DNA of 64,000 bases from Ardenticatenales bacterium. GTDB lineage: Bacteria; Chloroflexota; Anaerolineae; Promineifilales; Promineifilaceae. Positions 41,475-50,820 of this stretch are shown one piece after another. The stretch's first letter is position 1, and every line of letters begins with the position of its first letter. Made by a program: the position numbers and the translations under genes. The DNA is taken from contig JACKBM010000022.1 in assembly GCA_020634575.1 (NCBI GenBank), positions 24,057 to 88,056 on the forward strand, read 5' to 3'. A model generated the notes under the pieces. That model did not search any database. It was given only the letters and a program-made list of their open reading frames with translations, and was not told the origin of the DNA.

Positions 41475-43259
41475 ATGACCCCAGACAATGTTTTAGTCAT
41501 TGCCATTTTGATTGGCGCCATCATCCTGTTTGTCTCCGAACGGTTGCGTGCTGACGTCGTCGCTTTGATGGTGTTGCTGACGTTGATACTGACCGGTTTG
41601 TTAACGGTAGACGAGGCGTTGGCGGGATTTGCTAACCCAGCCGTGGTCACTGTCTGGGCGGTGTTCATCATCAGTGGCGGCTTGCAGCGTAGCGGCGTGG
41701 CGGATCTGATTGCCAGGCAGTTGCTGCGCTGGGCCGGCGGCAGCGAGACCCGGCTGCTCCTTTACTTGATGCTTGGCGCCGGGCTGATGTCTGCCTTTAT
41801 GAACAACATCGGCGCGGTGGCAATTCTCATGCCGGCGGTGATCGGCGTGGGCCGTAAATTGTCGATTTCACCGTCGCGCCTGCTGATGCCGCTTGCCTTT
41901 GCCGCCCTCCTGGGGGGGAACATCACCTTGATTGGGACGCCGCCCAACATTCTGGCGACAAGTCTCATGGCGAGTTATGGCGTCACCCCGTTTCGTTTTT
42001 TTGATTTTGCGCCGACGGGCATTCTGGTACTGGTTGTGGGCATCCTTTACATGATGCTGGTGGGGCGCCGGCTGTTGCCGGACCGTATGCCGCCAGGCGG
42101 CCTCTCAGAGGAGTTTCGCGTGTCGGATTATCTGGCTGAGTTTGCGGTGGCGCCGCAATCCCCGCTCATCGGCAAATATCTGACTGAAACGGACCTGGGC
42201 TCAGCCTACAACCTGAACGTGATTTATGTGCGCTCCGCTGACGGCGAGTTGATTTATGCCTTTGGCGAGCACCAACTGGACAGCCAGGACGTGCTGCTGC
42301 TGGAAGGGGCGCCGCAGGGGATCCTGGCGGCGACAGAGGCCTATGGGCTCCGGCCGGTGGTTGATTTTGCCGCCGATGATTGGTTGGCACGGCTGGAATC
42401 CGGCGACTCTCATCTAGCCGAAATCACGCTGGCGCCCAACTCTGTCCTGACCGGGCAAACCCTGCGACAAATCAACTTTCGCGATCGCTATGGGTTGTCC
42501 GTGCTGGCGGTACGTCATGCGGGGGTTGAACAGTTTGAGCGCCTGGGTGATCTCGCCTTGCGTTTTGGCGATGCCCTGCTTGTTCATGGTGCCAGGGAAC
42601 GGTTTACCCTGTTGCTGAATGACAATAACTTGATGGTGCTGGAAACGCCTGATGTCGAATTGCGGCGCGTGCGCAAGATCCCGGTTGCCAGCCTGATTCT
42701 GCTCGCCGTGCTGGTGACGGCTGCCCTGGGCCTGCTGCCGGTCGCCGCGCTGATGTTGGCCGGGGCGCTCCTGATGGTTCTGGCCGGGGTCATCAAGATG
42801 GATGAAGCGTACCGGGTGATCGATTGGCAGGCCGTATTTCTGATAGCTGGTATGCTCCCGCTCGGTGTGGCGATGGAACAGACCGGGACGGCTCAACTGG
42901 TCGCCGTACAGTTGGTCAGACTGACCGGTGATCTGGGGCCGGTAGCGATACTGGCAATTCTCTTTGTGCTGACAGCGCTGCTGACGGAGGTGATCTCCAA
43001 TGCGGCGGCCGCCCTGTTGATTGTGCCGATCGCCATCGATGTGGCGTTCGACCTCGGGTTGAATGCGCACCCCTTTGTGATGGCGACGGTCATCGCTGCC
43101 TCCACATCCTTCCTGATGCCGATAGGCCACCAGGTGAATATTATTATTTTTGGTGCCGGTGGCTATCAGTTTCTGGATTATGGGCGGGTGGGCATTGGCC
43201 TGAATATTCTGCTGCTTTTGCTGACGGTCATTGCGGTGCCGCTAATCTGGTCATTTTAG
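41475..43259 (+). CDS. SLC13/DASS-type anion permease with two RCK-C (TrkA-C) domains
   Basis: A 594-residue membrane protein. An N-half of six spans ('AFMNNIGAVAILMPAVIGVG' and 'GGNITLIGTPPNILATS' contain the family SNT-like anion/Na site, here 'IGTPPN') is followed by a cytoplasmic insert (about 210-380) with two TrkA-C domains. The C-half contains spans with 'TEVISNAAAALLIVPIA' and 'TSFLMPIGHQVNI'. Transporters with this layout move sulfate, dicarboxylates or similar anions. AAGGGG precedes the start. The neighbours do not define the anion. Confidence 0.93.
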   Translation: MTPDNVLVIAILIGAIILFVSERLRADVVALMVLLTLILTGLLTVDEALAGFANPAVVTVWAVFIISGGLQRSGVADLIARQLLRWAGGSETRLLLYLMLGAGLMSAFMNNIGAVAILMPAVIGVGRKLSISPSRLLMPLAFAALLGGNITLIGTPPNILATSLMASYGVTPFRFFDFAPTGILVLVVGILYMMLVGRRLLPDRMPPGGLSEEFRVSDYLAEFAVAPQSPLIGKYLTETDLGSAYNLNVIYVRSADGELIYAFGEHQLDSQDVLLLEGAPQGILAATEAYGLRPVVDFAADDWLARLESGDSHLAEITLAPNSVLTGQTLRQINFRDRYGLSVLAVRHAGVEQFERLGDLALRFGDALLVHGARERFTLLLNDNNLMVLETPDVELRRVRKIPVASLILLAVLVTAALGLLPVAALMLAGALLMVLAGVIKMDEAYRVIDWQAVFLIAGMLPLGVAMEQTGTAQLVAVQLVRLTGDLGPVAILAILFVLTALLTEVISNAAAALLIVPIAIDVAFDLGLNAHPFVMATVIAASTSFLMPIGHQVNIIIFGAGGYQFLDYGRVGIGLNILLLLLTVIAVPLIWSF

Positions 43260-43293
43260 CCTGTCGCCAGCTTGATTTGCGTATAATGGGTCG

Positions 43294-44046
43294 ATGATAA
43301 AGTTGGATCTGCATTACACCGAACCCCGATTGGTCTCTCTGTATGATCAGGATAATCCACGGGGACCGGACACCGATTTTTATCTGCAGCTTGCGGCAAA
43401 GCTGGCCGCCCGGCGAATCATCGATCTGGGCTGCGGTACCGGCTTGTTGACCTGTGAGCTGGCCCGGCCGGAACGGCAGGTTATCGGCGTTGATCCCTCG
43501 GCCATGATGCTGAGTTATGCTCGGCGCAAGCCGGGCGCCGAGCAGGTGCGCTGGATCGAAGGGGATGCCAGCGCCCTGGGCACTCCAGCCGCTGATCTCC
43601 TCATCATGACGGGTAACGTCGCCCAGATTTTTCTGGACGATGCGGACTGGGAGGCAACGCTGGCGGCCATTGGCACAGCCCTGCGGCCGGGTGGTTACCT
43701 GGCCTTCGAAAGCCGCCATCCCGCCGCCCGCGCCTGGGAAAGTTGGGTCCGGGACCGCAGCTTTGAGCAATTTGATTCGCCGTACGGCCCGATGGCCTGC
43801 TGGTTGGAATTAGTTGCCGTCCATGGGGAGAACGTGCGTTTTGCCGGTTACAATCAGTTTCTGGCTACCGGTGAATTACTGGTTGCTGAAAGCGAATTAC
43901 GCTTTCGTGACCAGGCAGCCCTGACTGAAAGTCTGCACCGGGCGGGATTTGTGGTTGAGGATGTTTACGGGGATTGGTATCATGGACCGGTCACCGAACA
44001 AAGTAGGACCATGGTATTTGTCGCGCGCTATGGTTCTGTAGAGTAA
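43294..44046 (+). CDS. Class I SAM-dependent methyltransferase
   Basis: A 250-residue protein with motif I 'IIDLGCGTGLLTCEL' at about residues 44-58, the acidic residue 'VIGVDPSAMML' (motif II) and motif 'LLIMTGNVAQIF'. The C-terminal 'DVYGDWYHGPV' ending resembles small-molecule methyltransferases of the Methyltransf_25 type. No partner gene indicates the substrate. A weak leader separates it from the permease by 34 bases. Confidence 0.88.
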   Translation: MIKLDLHYTEPRLVSLYDQDNPRGPDTDFYLQLAAKLAARRIIDLGCGTGLLTCELARPERQVIGVDPSAMMLSYARRKPGAEQVRWIEGDASALGTPAADLLIMTGNVAQIFLDDADWEATLAAIGTALRPGGYLAFESRHPAARAWESWVRDRSFEQFDSPYGPMACWLELVAVHGENVRFAGYNQFLATGELLVAESELRFRDQAALTESLHRAGFVVEDVYGDWYHGPVTEQSRTMVFVARYGSVE

Positions 44047-44107
44047 ATTATGTGCCGGGCAGTTCTTGACCCACTGCCTTTCCTTGGCAAACAAATAGTT
44101 GTCGACT

Positions 44108-44551
44108 ATGGATATCACGATCAGAGAGTTCGAAGAGCAGGATGCTGATGAGCTGGTCAGGGTGTGGCGTACCAGCTTTGAGAAAGCTGTCGGTGTGTTA
44201 GACCCTCACCCTTTGGAAGAGCAGCGACGCTTTCTGGTGGAACAGCTTGCGCCCAACCACACCATTCGGGTTGTTTGGGCGCAGGACAGGATTGTCGGCT
44301 TCATTGCGGTCACCCCGGATTCCATCTCTCAGCTCTATTTGGCTGAGGAGGCCCAGGGGCAAGGGATCGGCCGGCAACTTGTCGATTGGGCCAAGGCGCA
44401 ATCGGTTGGGATGCTGTGGCTGTTTGCTTTTGAATCCAACACCGGCGCCCAGGCCTTCTACGAAAAATGTGGTTTCCATATTGTTGCTCGCGGTTACGAG
44501 CCCATTCTTGGTCTGAATGACATCAAATACGAATGGCGCCGTGAAGACTAA
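44108..44551 (+). CDS. GNAT family N-acetyltransferase
   Basis: A 147-residue acetyltransferase. It starts MDITIREFEEQDADEL; the acetyl-CoA motif is 'LYLAEEAQGQGIGRQLVDWA' (Q/R-x-x-G-x-G/A) near residue 80, with 'ESNTGAQAFYEKCGFHIVAR' as the C-terminal strand. No strong ribosome-binding site is visible; a TTG three codons upstream is an alternative start. The 3' end overlaps the convergent LuxR gene by four bases. Substrate unknown. Confidence 0.88.
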   Translation: MDITIREFEEQDADELVRVWRTSFEKAVGVLDPHPLEEQRRFLVEQLAPNHTIRVVWAQDRIVGFIAVTPDSISQLYLAEEAQGQGIGRQLVDWAKAQSVGMLWLFAFESNTGAQAFYEKCGFHIVARGYEPILGLNDIKYEWRRED

Positions 44552-45222
44552 AACGCCATAGCCGGGGAGCCGTGCTCGTGCATGGTATAAATCGAAGCAG
44601 CATCCTGGCGGCTATTTACTTCTAACTTCTTGAGAATGTTGTGGACGTGATTTTTGACCGTACCACATTCGATATACAGTTGCTGCGCAATGCGCTTGTT
44701 GCTTTCGCCGGCGCTGATCAGTTGCAGAACCTCTTCCTCACGACGAGTGAGCTGGTCCAGCAAAGTTTGCCGTGACGCGGTGAAGGCGAGGGGTTTTTCC
44801 AGGTTGGCCAGCAGCGATAGACGTTCCATCATTGCCGCCGCAACCGTTGGCGAAACCAGTGCCTGGGCCTGATCAGCTGCTTGGATTTTGGCGATAATAT
44901 CCTCGACGGATTCGGCCTGCAGCACATAGCCGGCCGCGCCTTTCTCAATGTAGCTGATTACCAGATCCGGATCATGCCGCAGACCAAGGATCAAGACCTT
45001 TGTCTGCTGCTCACGCTGGCGTAGCTCATCCAGAATCTGCAGTGCCGAAACACCACGCAATTCGCTACCCAACAGGACAACGTCGCCCATCGGCAGCAAG
45101 TAATAAAGTTCCTCAACTGAGCTGGCGCAGCCGACGACATGCGCTGACTCGTGGTTATCCAAAACGGTTCGTAATGAATCACACAACAGATGTGAACTGT
45201 GGGCCAAAATTATCCGAATCAT
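44548..45222 (-). CDS. LuxR/NarL-type regulator with degenerate receiver domain
   Basis: A 224-residue protein with receiver and LuxR helix-turn-helix domains. The HTH (about 160-220) is typical: 'LTRREEEVLQLISAGESNKR', 'GTVKNHVHNILKKL'. The receiver lacks the phosphorylation machinery: the N-terminal acidic pair is 'LAHSSH', and the phospho-acceptor Asp is replaced by Gly52 in 'DVVLLGSELRG'. It may therefore act without phosphorylation or bind a ligand or partner. AGGAG precedes the start. The gene is divergent from a hybrid histidine kinase; the 224-base gap holds their promoters, but I could not identify them with confidence. Confidence 0.9.
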   Translation of the reverse strand: MIRIILAHSSHLLCDSLRTVLDNHESAHVVGCASSVEELYYLLPMGDVVLLGSELRGVSALQILDELRQREQQTKVLILGLRHDPDLVISYIEKGAAGYVLQAESVEDIIAKIQAADQAQALVSPTVAAAMMERLSLLANLEKPLAFTASRQTLLDQLTRREEEVLQLISAGESNKRIAQQLYIECGTVKNHVHNILKKLEVNSRQDAASIYTMHEHGSPAMAF

Positions 45223-45446
45223 ATGCTTAACTCCTGAATCCAACCTTTGGGTTATTGAATACCAGTATGCCGTATCTACAGTTCCAGTTGAATCAGGACT
45301 GGGCCTAAACCCGGGTGGGTGAATACCCTACCCCGGCTGGTAGACTCCCTTATCAGCCCTGGGATAGTCCTAACGAACTAGGCCCTCTGCCGCAACATCA
45401 TTTATAATCAGCTGGTAGCCAGCTTCTCCCCACCAGGACGGAATAC

Positions 45447-48400
45447 ATGATGAATCTCGACAAGATTGTGCAGAGAGCATTCGATCAAACCCTTGGGGAT
45501 GATGATCATTTTCTTTGGGAACTCGTCAATAACCTCGATCAGGGTGTCACAATTGTTGATGAAGACCGCTGTCTGGTTTATGCCAACCCGGCCTTTGCGG
45601 CAATGGTCGGTCGCTCCCTGCCCGACATGATCGGTCTCGACACACAAATATTTATTCATCCTGACGATTTGCCCATCCTGAACGAGCAACGCCGGCGCCG
45701 CTTTGCGGGAGAACAGACGACGTATGAGGCTCGTTTTATCAGGCCGGATGGCAGTTCGGTTTTCGTCCGTATTACGGGCTTTCCCCATTGGAATAATGGC
45801 GTTATTAAGGGCACCTATGCGCTGGTGACCGATATCACCGAGCAGATTGAGGCTCAAGAACGGCTGCGGGCCGGCCAGAACATCATCGAACAGGTTTTTG
45901 CAACCAATCCGAATATCCTCGTTGTCTTTGACCTTTTGGAAAGGCGCATCGTTTTTCAGAATCGCCAGGTGTTGTCAACAGTTGGTTATACCGCTGCAGA
46001 GATTGATGCTATCGGTAGCAATCTGCTGCCGGGGATATTGCACCCGGATGATGTGGGCAAGACATTACAGATGTTCACTGAGATTCAATCGATAGGTGAT
46101 TCTGCAGCCTATCCCCTGGAAATCCGTGTCAAACACAAGGATGGGTCCTGGCGCTGGCTGGATAGCCAGCATGCGGTTTTTAAAAGGACGCCGGCTGGCC
46201 AGGTTGCCCAGATTATTACCGCCGCCACTGATATCACGGATAAGAAAATGGCAGAGAAGCAACTGCGCGAGAGTGAGGAGAAGCTTCGTCTGCTGATTGA
46301 AAATGCGCCTGTGGCCCTGGCCATGTTTGACACCGAGATGCGTTATCTGGCTTATAGTCAGCGTTGGGCCATAGAATACCAACAAGAGGGTAAGGATCTC
46401 ATCGGGCACAATCATTACGCGATCTTCCCAGACTTGCCGGAGCATCTGCGCCTGGCGCATGCTCAAGGTCTGGCCGGAGAGATTGTCAGAGAGGCTGAGG
46501 ATTATGTGGTCCTGCCCAACGGGAGCTCCGGATGGTCAAGCTGGGAGGTCAGGCCCTGGTACAAAGCGGATGACACGGTTGGGGGCATTGTCATCTTTGT
46601 GCAGGATATCTCGGAAAGGAAAAACGCTGTCGAAGCGCTCACGCGTAGCGAACAACAGTACCGGACAATCGTAGAGGATCTGACGGAATTGGTCGTTCGG
46701 GCCGGGGCGGACGGTACGATTCATTTTGCCAATGAAGCTTACCAGCGCGCTTTTGCCGCCCCGGATGGCAACATCGTCGGTACGAAGTTTTACGATCTAT
46801 TGGATGAAGCGGCGGCGACGCTGGTTCGGGAAAAAGTCGCCAGTCTGACGCCGGCGAAGCCAGTGGCTGTGGACGAGCATCAGGAGCAGCTGGTCGATGG
46901 CACTTTTGCCTGGTTTTACTGGGTTGATCGGGGGATTTTTTCTGAAGATGGCGAGTTGGTCGAGATCCAATCAGTCGGCCATGACATTACGGAACGTTAC
47001 GTGTCTGAGGGGAAACTGCGGCAGAGTGAACGCCGGCTGCAATCCATCATTGAGTCCGTTCCAGAAGGTGTGCTCTTGCTTAAATCCGATGGCACGATCC
47101 TGCTGGCTAACCCAGTGGCGACCCGTTACTTTGAGGTATTGGCCCCGGCCTGGGTTGGCGGCGAACCGCTTCGCCAATTAGGTGACCGGCCGGTCGCCGA
47201 TCTCTTGCAGGCGCCGCTGGAAGAGTGGCAGGAGATCACATTTGCCGGCCGTATCTTTGAGGTATCGGCTCAGCCCGTAGTGGACCATGGTGACCAGTCA
47301 GATTATGTGATGGTCCTTTGGGATGTCACACGACAGCGTGACATCCAGCGCCAGGTGCAGACCCAAGAAAGGCTGGCAGCAGTTGGCCAGCTAGCCGCCG
47401 GCATCGCTCATGATTTTAACAACATCATGGCTGTCATCACGCTCTATGCCCAGTTGATGTTGCGTTCCAATGAGTTAAGCGACCGCTTTCAGGAGAGAAT
47501 GCGTACGGTCGTCCAGCAATCGCAGCGGGCCACCGATCTGATTCAGCAGATCCTGGATTTTGGCCGGCAATCTGTGCTGGAGGCTCGTTCCCTGGATCTG
47601 GGAGCGCTGATGGGAACCCTGGTCAAGATTCTAAAACGGACGCTGCCGGAAAATATCCAGATCAGTTTGACGGCCGATGAGGATCTGCATCATATCAAGG
47701 CAGATGCCACTCGCATACAACAACTCATGATGAACCTGGCCGTCAATGCCCGGGACGCTATGCCTGACGGTGGCAAGTTGGCAATCAACCTTGCCCGCCT
47801 CCCGGCTGATCAGGGTCCGCTCATGCCGCAACCGTCTGAAGATGGCGCTGACTGGATCTGTCTATCGGTCACGGATTCAGGTAGTGGCATTGCTCCCGAC
47901 ATTTTGCCCCATATTTTTGAACCATTCTTTACCACAAAAGGGGCAGGCAAAGGCACCGGGCTAGGGCTGGCCCAGATATACGGCATCATGCAGCAGCATG
48001 GTGGCCAGGTCAATGTCACGTCTACGGTTGGTGAAGGCACAACGTTCCTGATGTATTTCCCGGCCATTGCTTCAACTGAAATCAGCACAATAGAACCGGG
48101 TACCGGCACATTGGTCATGGGCCAGGGGCAACATGTCTTGCTGGTGGAAGATGATCCGGCAACACGTGAGGCGCTGTTCCGCAGCCTGGCATTCCTGAAC
48201 TACAAGGTGCGGGAAGCAAGCAATGGCCAGGAGGCTTTGGCCCTATTGGCCGAAAATATCCATTCATTTGACCTGGTCATCAGCGATGTGGTTATGCCAG
48301 AGATGGGCGGGCCGGAGATGCTGCGCCTGATGCATGAACAGCAACTCAAGATTCCGGTCGTATTTCTGACAGGGCATCCGATGGGGACAGAGATGGACTC

Positions 48401-48488
48401 CCTGAGAGCGTTAGGGATGGCCGGCTGGCTGCCCAAGCCGCCCAATCTGGAAATGCTTGGCCATCTGCTGGCCCAGACATTGGCTTAG
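45447..48488 (+). CDS. Multi-PAS hybrid histidine kinase with C-terminal receiver
   Basis: A 1013-residue cytoplasmic sensor with no membrane span or signal peptide. About five PAS domains occupy residues 20-640 (for example 'VYANPAFAAMVGRSLPDMIG', 'FANEAYQRAFAAPDGNIVG'), followed by the H-box 'AAGIAHDFNNIMAVI' with His655, the N-box 'NLAVNARDAMPDGG', G-boxes 'VTDSGSGIAPDILP' and 'GKGTGLGLAQIYGI', and a receiver whose Asp947 lies in 'LVISDVVMPEMGG' with Lys in 'LPKPPN'. PAS stacking indicates sensing of a small ligand, redox state or light. Divergent from the atypical LuxR protein, which is a possible partner. Confidence 0.95.
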   Translation: MMNLDKIVQRAFDQTLGDDDHFLWELVNNLDQGVTIVDEDRCLVYANPAFAAMVGRSLPDMIGLDTQIFIHPDDLPILNEQRRRRFAGEQTTYEARFIRPDGSSVFVRITGFPHWNNGVIKGTYALVTDITEQIEAQERLRAGQNIIEQVFATNPNILVVFDLLERRIVFQNRQVLSTVGYTAAEIDAIGSNLLPGILHPDDVGKTLQMFTEIQSIGDSAAYPLEIRVKHKDGSWRWLDSQHAVFKRTPAGQVAQIITAATDITDKKMAEKQLRESEEKLRLLIENAPVALAMFDTEMRYLAYSQRWAIEYQQEGKDLIGHNHYAIFPDLPEHLRLAHAQGLAGEIVREAEDYVVLPNGSSGWSSWEVRPWYKADDTVGGIVIFVQDISERKNAVEALTRSEQQYRTIVEDLTELVVRAGADGTIHFANEAYQRAFAAPDGNIVGTKFYDLLDEAAATLVREKVASLTPAKPVAVDEHQEQLVDGTFAWFYWVDRGIFSEDGELVEIQSVGHDITERYVSEGKLRQSERRLQSIIESVPEGVLLLKSDGTILLANPVATRYFEVLAPAWVGGEPLRQLGDRPVADLLQAPLEEWQEITFAGRIFEVSAQPVVDHGDQSDYVMVLWDVTRQRDIQRQVQTQERLAAVGQLAAGIAHDFNNIMAVITLYAQLMLRSNELSDRFQERMRTVVQQSQRATDLIQQILDFGRQSVLEARSLDLGALMGTLVKILKRTLPENIQISLTADEDLHHIKADATRIQQLMMNLAVNARDAMPDGGKLAINLARLPADQGPLMPQPSEDGADWICLSVTDSGSGIAPDILPHIFEPFFTTKGAGKGTGLGLAQIYGIMQQHGGQVNVTSTVGEGTTFLMYFPAIASTEISTIEPGTGTLVMGQGQHVLLVEDDPATREALFRSLAFLNYKVREASNGQEALALLAENIHSFDLVISDVVMPEMGGPEMLRLMHEQQLKIPVVFLTGHPMGTEMDSLRALGMAGWLPKPPNLEMLGHLLAQTLA

Positions 48489-49456
48489 GCCAGCGTCGCC
48501 GCCGTTGCTTCTTGCGGCGCGGGCAGCCAGAGTTGTAGGGCTTGCGCCAACAAGCGAATGGCGATGGTGGGTTCGGCTGCAGTAAATGGATAAGGGTGGA
48601 AGGTGAACGGCGCCATTTGACTATCACCTTCGCGAAAATTGTGTCCCGGTGGGTGGACGACGGCGTCAACATGAACCGGGAAGCCGCTCCAGCTGATGCG
48701 CAGCTCCGGCACCCGATAGGTTTCCACACTGTCGAGCTCATGTAACTCCTCAGCCAGCAGGCCGTGCAGGTATTGCAGATAGCCCTCACGCTCATCTTCA
48801 CGTACACAAACGATGTTTAACAGACCATCTGTCGGATCTGCGTCCGGCGCAAATTTCAGACGGGGCCCAACGGCGGCTGTATTTAATGCCTCAACCAGGA
48901 GAAAGTTGCCGGCAATTTGGCGATCCGGCAGGTGGATAGTGAGCTCCCGGGAGCAGCCCTGCTGCAAGATGTCGATGATGGTCTGGACACTACGCAGCAC
49001 GCTTTTGCCCTCTTCGGGGTTGTACTGAGCCAGGATCTCAGCGAAGAAGCCGACGCCGGCGCCTTCAACAAAGAAATCCTCACCCCAGGGCGCCTGCAGA
49101 TGACCGATGTCCAGGGTACATTCCTGCGGCGACCCCAAACGCTGGACGATCTCCAGCGGTTTCCCTGCCACGCCAAGTGTTCGGCAAATGTTGTTGGCAG
49201 TCCCCATGGGCAGGGGCAGAAAACGGATATCGTCGCGGCCGACCAGACGGGTTATCACTTCCCGGGCTGTGCCGTCACCACCGGCCGATACGACCAACCC
49301 CCTGGCTTCAGCCAGAATCGGGTTCAAATCATCGATGGTGTCTGTTGCCTTGTAAACTGGCTCGTAGCCGGCATCACGCAACCCATCTTGCAGGTCATTT
49401 ACCTTCGCCTGCGTGATACTGCCGGCATTGGCGTTATAAATCAACGTTGCTTGCAT
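48485..49456 (-). CDS. Diacylglycerol kinase family lipid kinase (YegS/BmrU-like)
   Basis: A 323-residue protein. The N-terminal 'LIYNANAGSITQAK' and nucleotide motif 'VVSAGGDGTAREVITRL' (GGDGT), 'LPMGTANNICRTLG', and the C-terminal 'DADPTDGLLNIVCV' (D-x-x-D-G-x-L) are diagnostic of the DAGK catalytic family. It phosphorylates a lipid, probably diacylglycerol, undecaprenol or a sphingoid lipid. The start at 49456 follows GAGGAG. A flippase-like gene lies 69 bases upstream, and its stop overlaps the kinase gene of the other strand by four bases. Confidence 0.92.
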   Translation of the reverse strand: MQATLIYNANAGSITQAKVNDLQDGLRDAGYEPVYKATDTIDDLNPILAEARGLVVSAGGDGTAREVITRLVGRDDIRFLPLPMGTANNICRTLGVAGKPLEIVQRLGSPQECTLDIGHLQAPWGEDFFVEGAGVGFFAEILAQYNPEEGKSVLRSVQTIIDILQQGCSRELTIHLPDRQIAGNFLLVEALNTAAVGPRLKFAPDADPTDGLLNIVCVREDEREGYLQYLHGLLAEELHELDSVETYRVPELRISWSGFPVHVDAVVHPPGHNFREGDSQMAPFTFHPYPFTAAEPTIAIRLLAQALQLWLPAPQEATAATLA

Positions 49457-49525
49457 TCGCAAAACTCCTCACGCACTCTTATTTGGGTTCTTTTAGAGAA
49501 AGCAGACACGGGTGCCAGGGAACGT

Positions 49526-50497
49526 CTAGGCTGGTTCACGCTGCCCCCTCACGGCGCTCTTGCTGGTTTCGCCCTCGCCGTTCCAGAAGAAATAATAAAT
49601 GATGGCACCGACCATGGCCGGTAACACAATGCTCAGGACCCGGAAAATCGCCACCGCAGCCACCGTCGAATCGGTGCTCAAGTTGGCTGTCGAAGTCAGA
49701 AAACCGACCATGCCGGCTTCGGTTACGCCAAAACCACCCGGCACCGGGATGATGCGGCCCAACATGGTGGGGACGATAAAGGCCAGGAAAAGCACCGGGA
49801 GGGAAACCTCTAGCCCGGCGCCATGCAGCGCCATGCCCAGCAGCGTGATCTGTAAGGCCATTGAAACAACCGTCACTGCGAAGCAGCCCAGCATGATCCG
49901 CCAGGTAAAAACGAGCGGGATGGCTTGCAGGAAATGAGCCCATTGTTCTTTGTAGCCGAAACGTTTGGCGAGCCGGGCCGCCAGCCCCGCTAACCAGTGC
50001 CGGGTAGTCGAGATGATGAGCAGGACAGCCAACACAGCCAGCACGGCCAGGATAATCAGGACCGGCAACCGCGCTGCCGGGAACCAGAGCGCCGCTATAA
50101 TGCCGCCAAGCAGGAAAATAACCTGGTCCCAACCACTATGAAAGGCGACGGTCACACTACTCTGGGCGATAGGAATACCCAACTGCTTCATCAGACCCGC
50201 CCGGGCAGCAACGCCACCGGGCAGTAAGGCAACGGCCTGACCGGCCAGATAACCCTTCAGGATAATGCTTTTGGGAATCTTCTCGTTAAACGGGCTGATC
50301 AACAGCAGGAAGCGCACGCCTTTAATCAGGTAGTAGGCCAGAGCCAGCCCGACCATCACCAGCAAGTAGGGCAGTTCAAAACGGCGCAAGGACTCCCACA
50401 CTTCCTGCCCATTAACATACTTGACGATAGCCCAGACCAGACCGGCCGCTACCGCGAGATGTAACCCGTATTTGAGATAATTTCTATTCTTCTCCAT
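49526..50497 (-). CDS. Lysylphosphatidylglycerol synthase-type flippase domain membrane protein
   Basis: A 323-residue protein with about eight membrane spans, matching the TM region of MprF-like proteins (UPF0104). Typical segments are 'AYYLIKGVRFLLLISPFNEK', 'LKGYLAGQAVALLPGGVAARAG' and 'LGRIIPVPGGFGVTEAGMVG'. The soluble transferase domain of MprF is absent, so it is probably a lipid or polyprenol-sugar flippase. Start at 50497; a GGAAAA box lies upstream. It shares the unit with the lipid kinase and faces the PAP2 gene. Confidence 0.88.
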   Translation of the reverse strand: MEKNRNYLKYGLHLAVAAGLVWAIVKYVNGQEVWESLRRFELPYLLVMVGLALAYYLIKGVRFLLLISPFNEKIPKSIILKGYLAGQAVALLPGGVAARAGLMKQLGIPIAQSSVTVAFHSGWDQVIFLLGGIIAALWFPAARLPVLIILAVLAVLAVLLIISTTRHWLAGLAARLAKRFGYKEQWAHFLQAIPLVFTWRIMLGCFAVTVVSMALQITLLGMALHGAGLEVSLPVLFLAFIVPTMLGRIIPVPGGFGVTEAGMVGFLTSTANLSTDSTVAAVAIFRVLSIVLPAMVGAIIYYFFWNGEGETSKSAVRGQREPA

Positions 50498-50820
50498 ATT
50501 TTTCCTTTAATAAGTAAGGGCACCAGCAGGGCGGTTCGGCTTGAAGCCGGCTAAACCCTGCTGGTGCCCGGAGCAAACCACATCGGTTGCATATGATTCC
50601 GGTTGGAAATTCCTCTGCGGTTTACTGACTCAAGCATAGGCCGGGCCGGGCTCCTTTGCTATGGGTCTGGTCATAGACTCAAGGTCACAGAGAGATATAG
50701 ATTGGATATAACGATATAGGGCGAAATGTATCCGGTGGCTATGTCGGGTCACATTGAGGGGGGCTGCCAGGCTGCCTATACTGCCAACATGAAGAGTTCA
50801 ACCGAATTGGAGGTAAGCCG
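50498..50820. other. Divergent intergenic region with a 14-bp hairpin
   Basis: No gene is seen here. A perfect 14-bp stem GGGCACCAGCAGGG (50518-50531) / CCCTGCTGGTGCCC (50556-50569) with a secondary hairpin in its loop lies only 20 bases before the flippase start codon, so it would sit in that gene's leader. The AT-rich stretch 50690-50730 probably holds the divergent promoters. A GGAGG box precedes the PAP2 gene. Confidence 0.6.
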
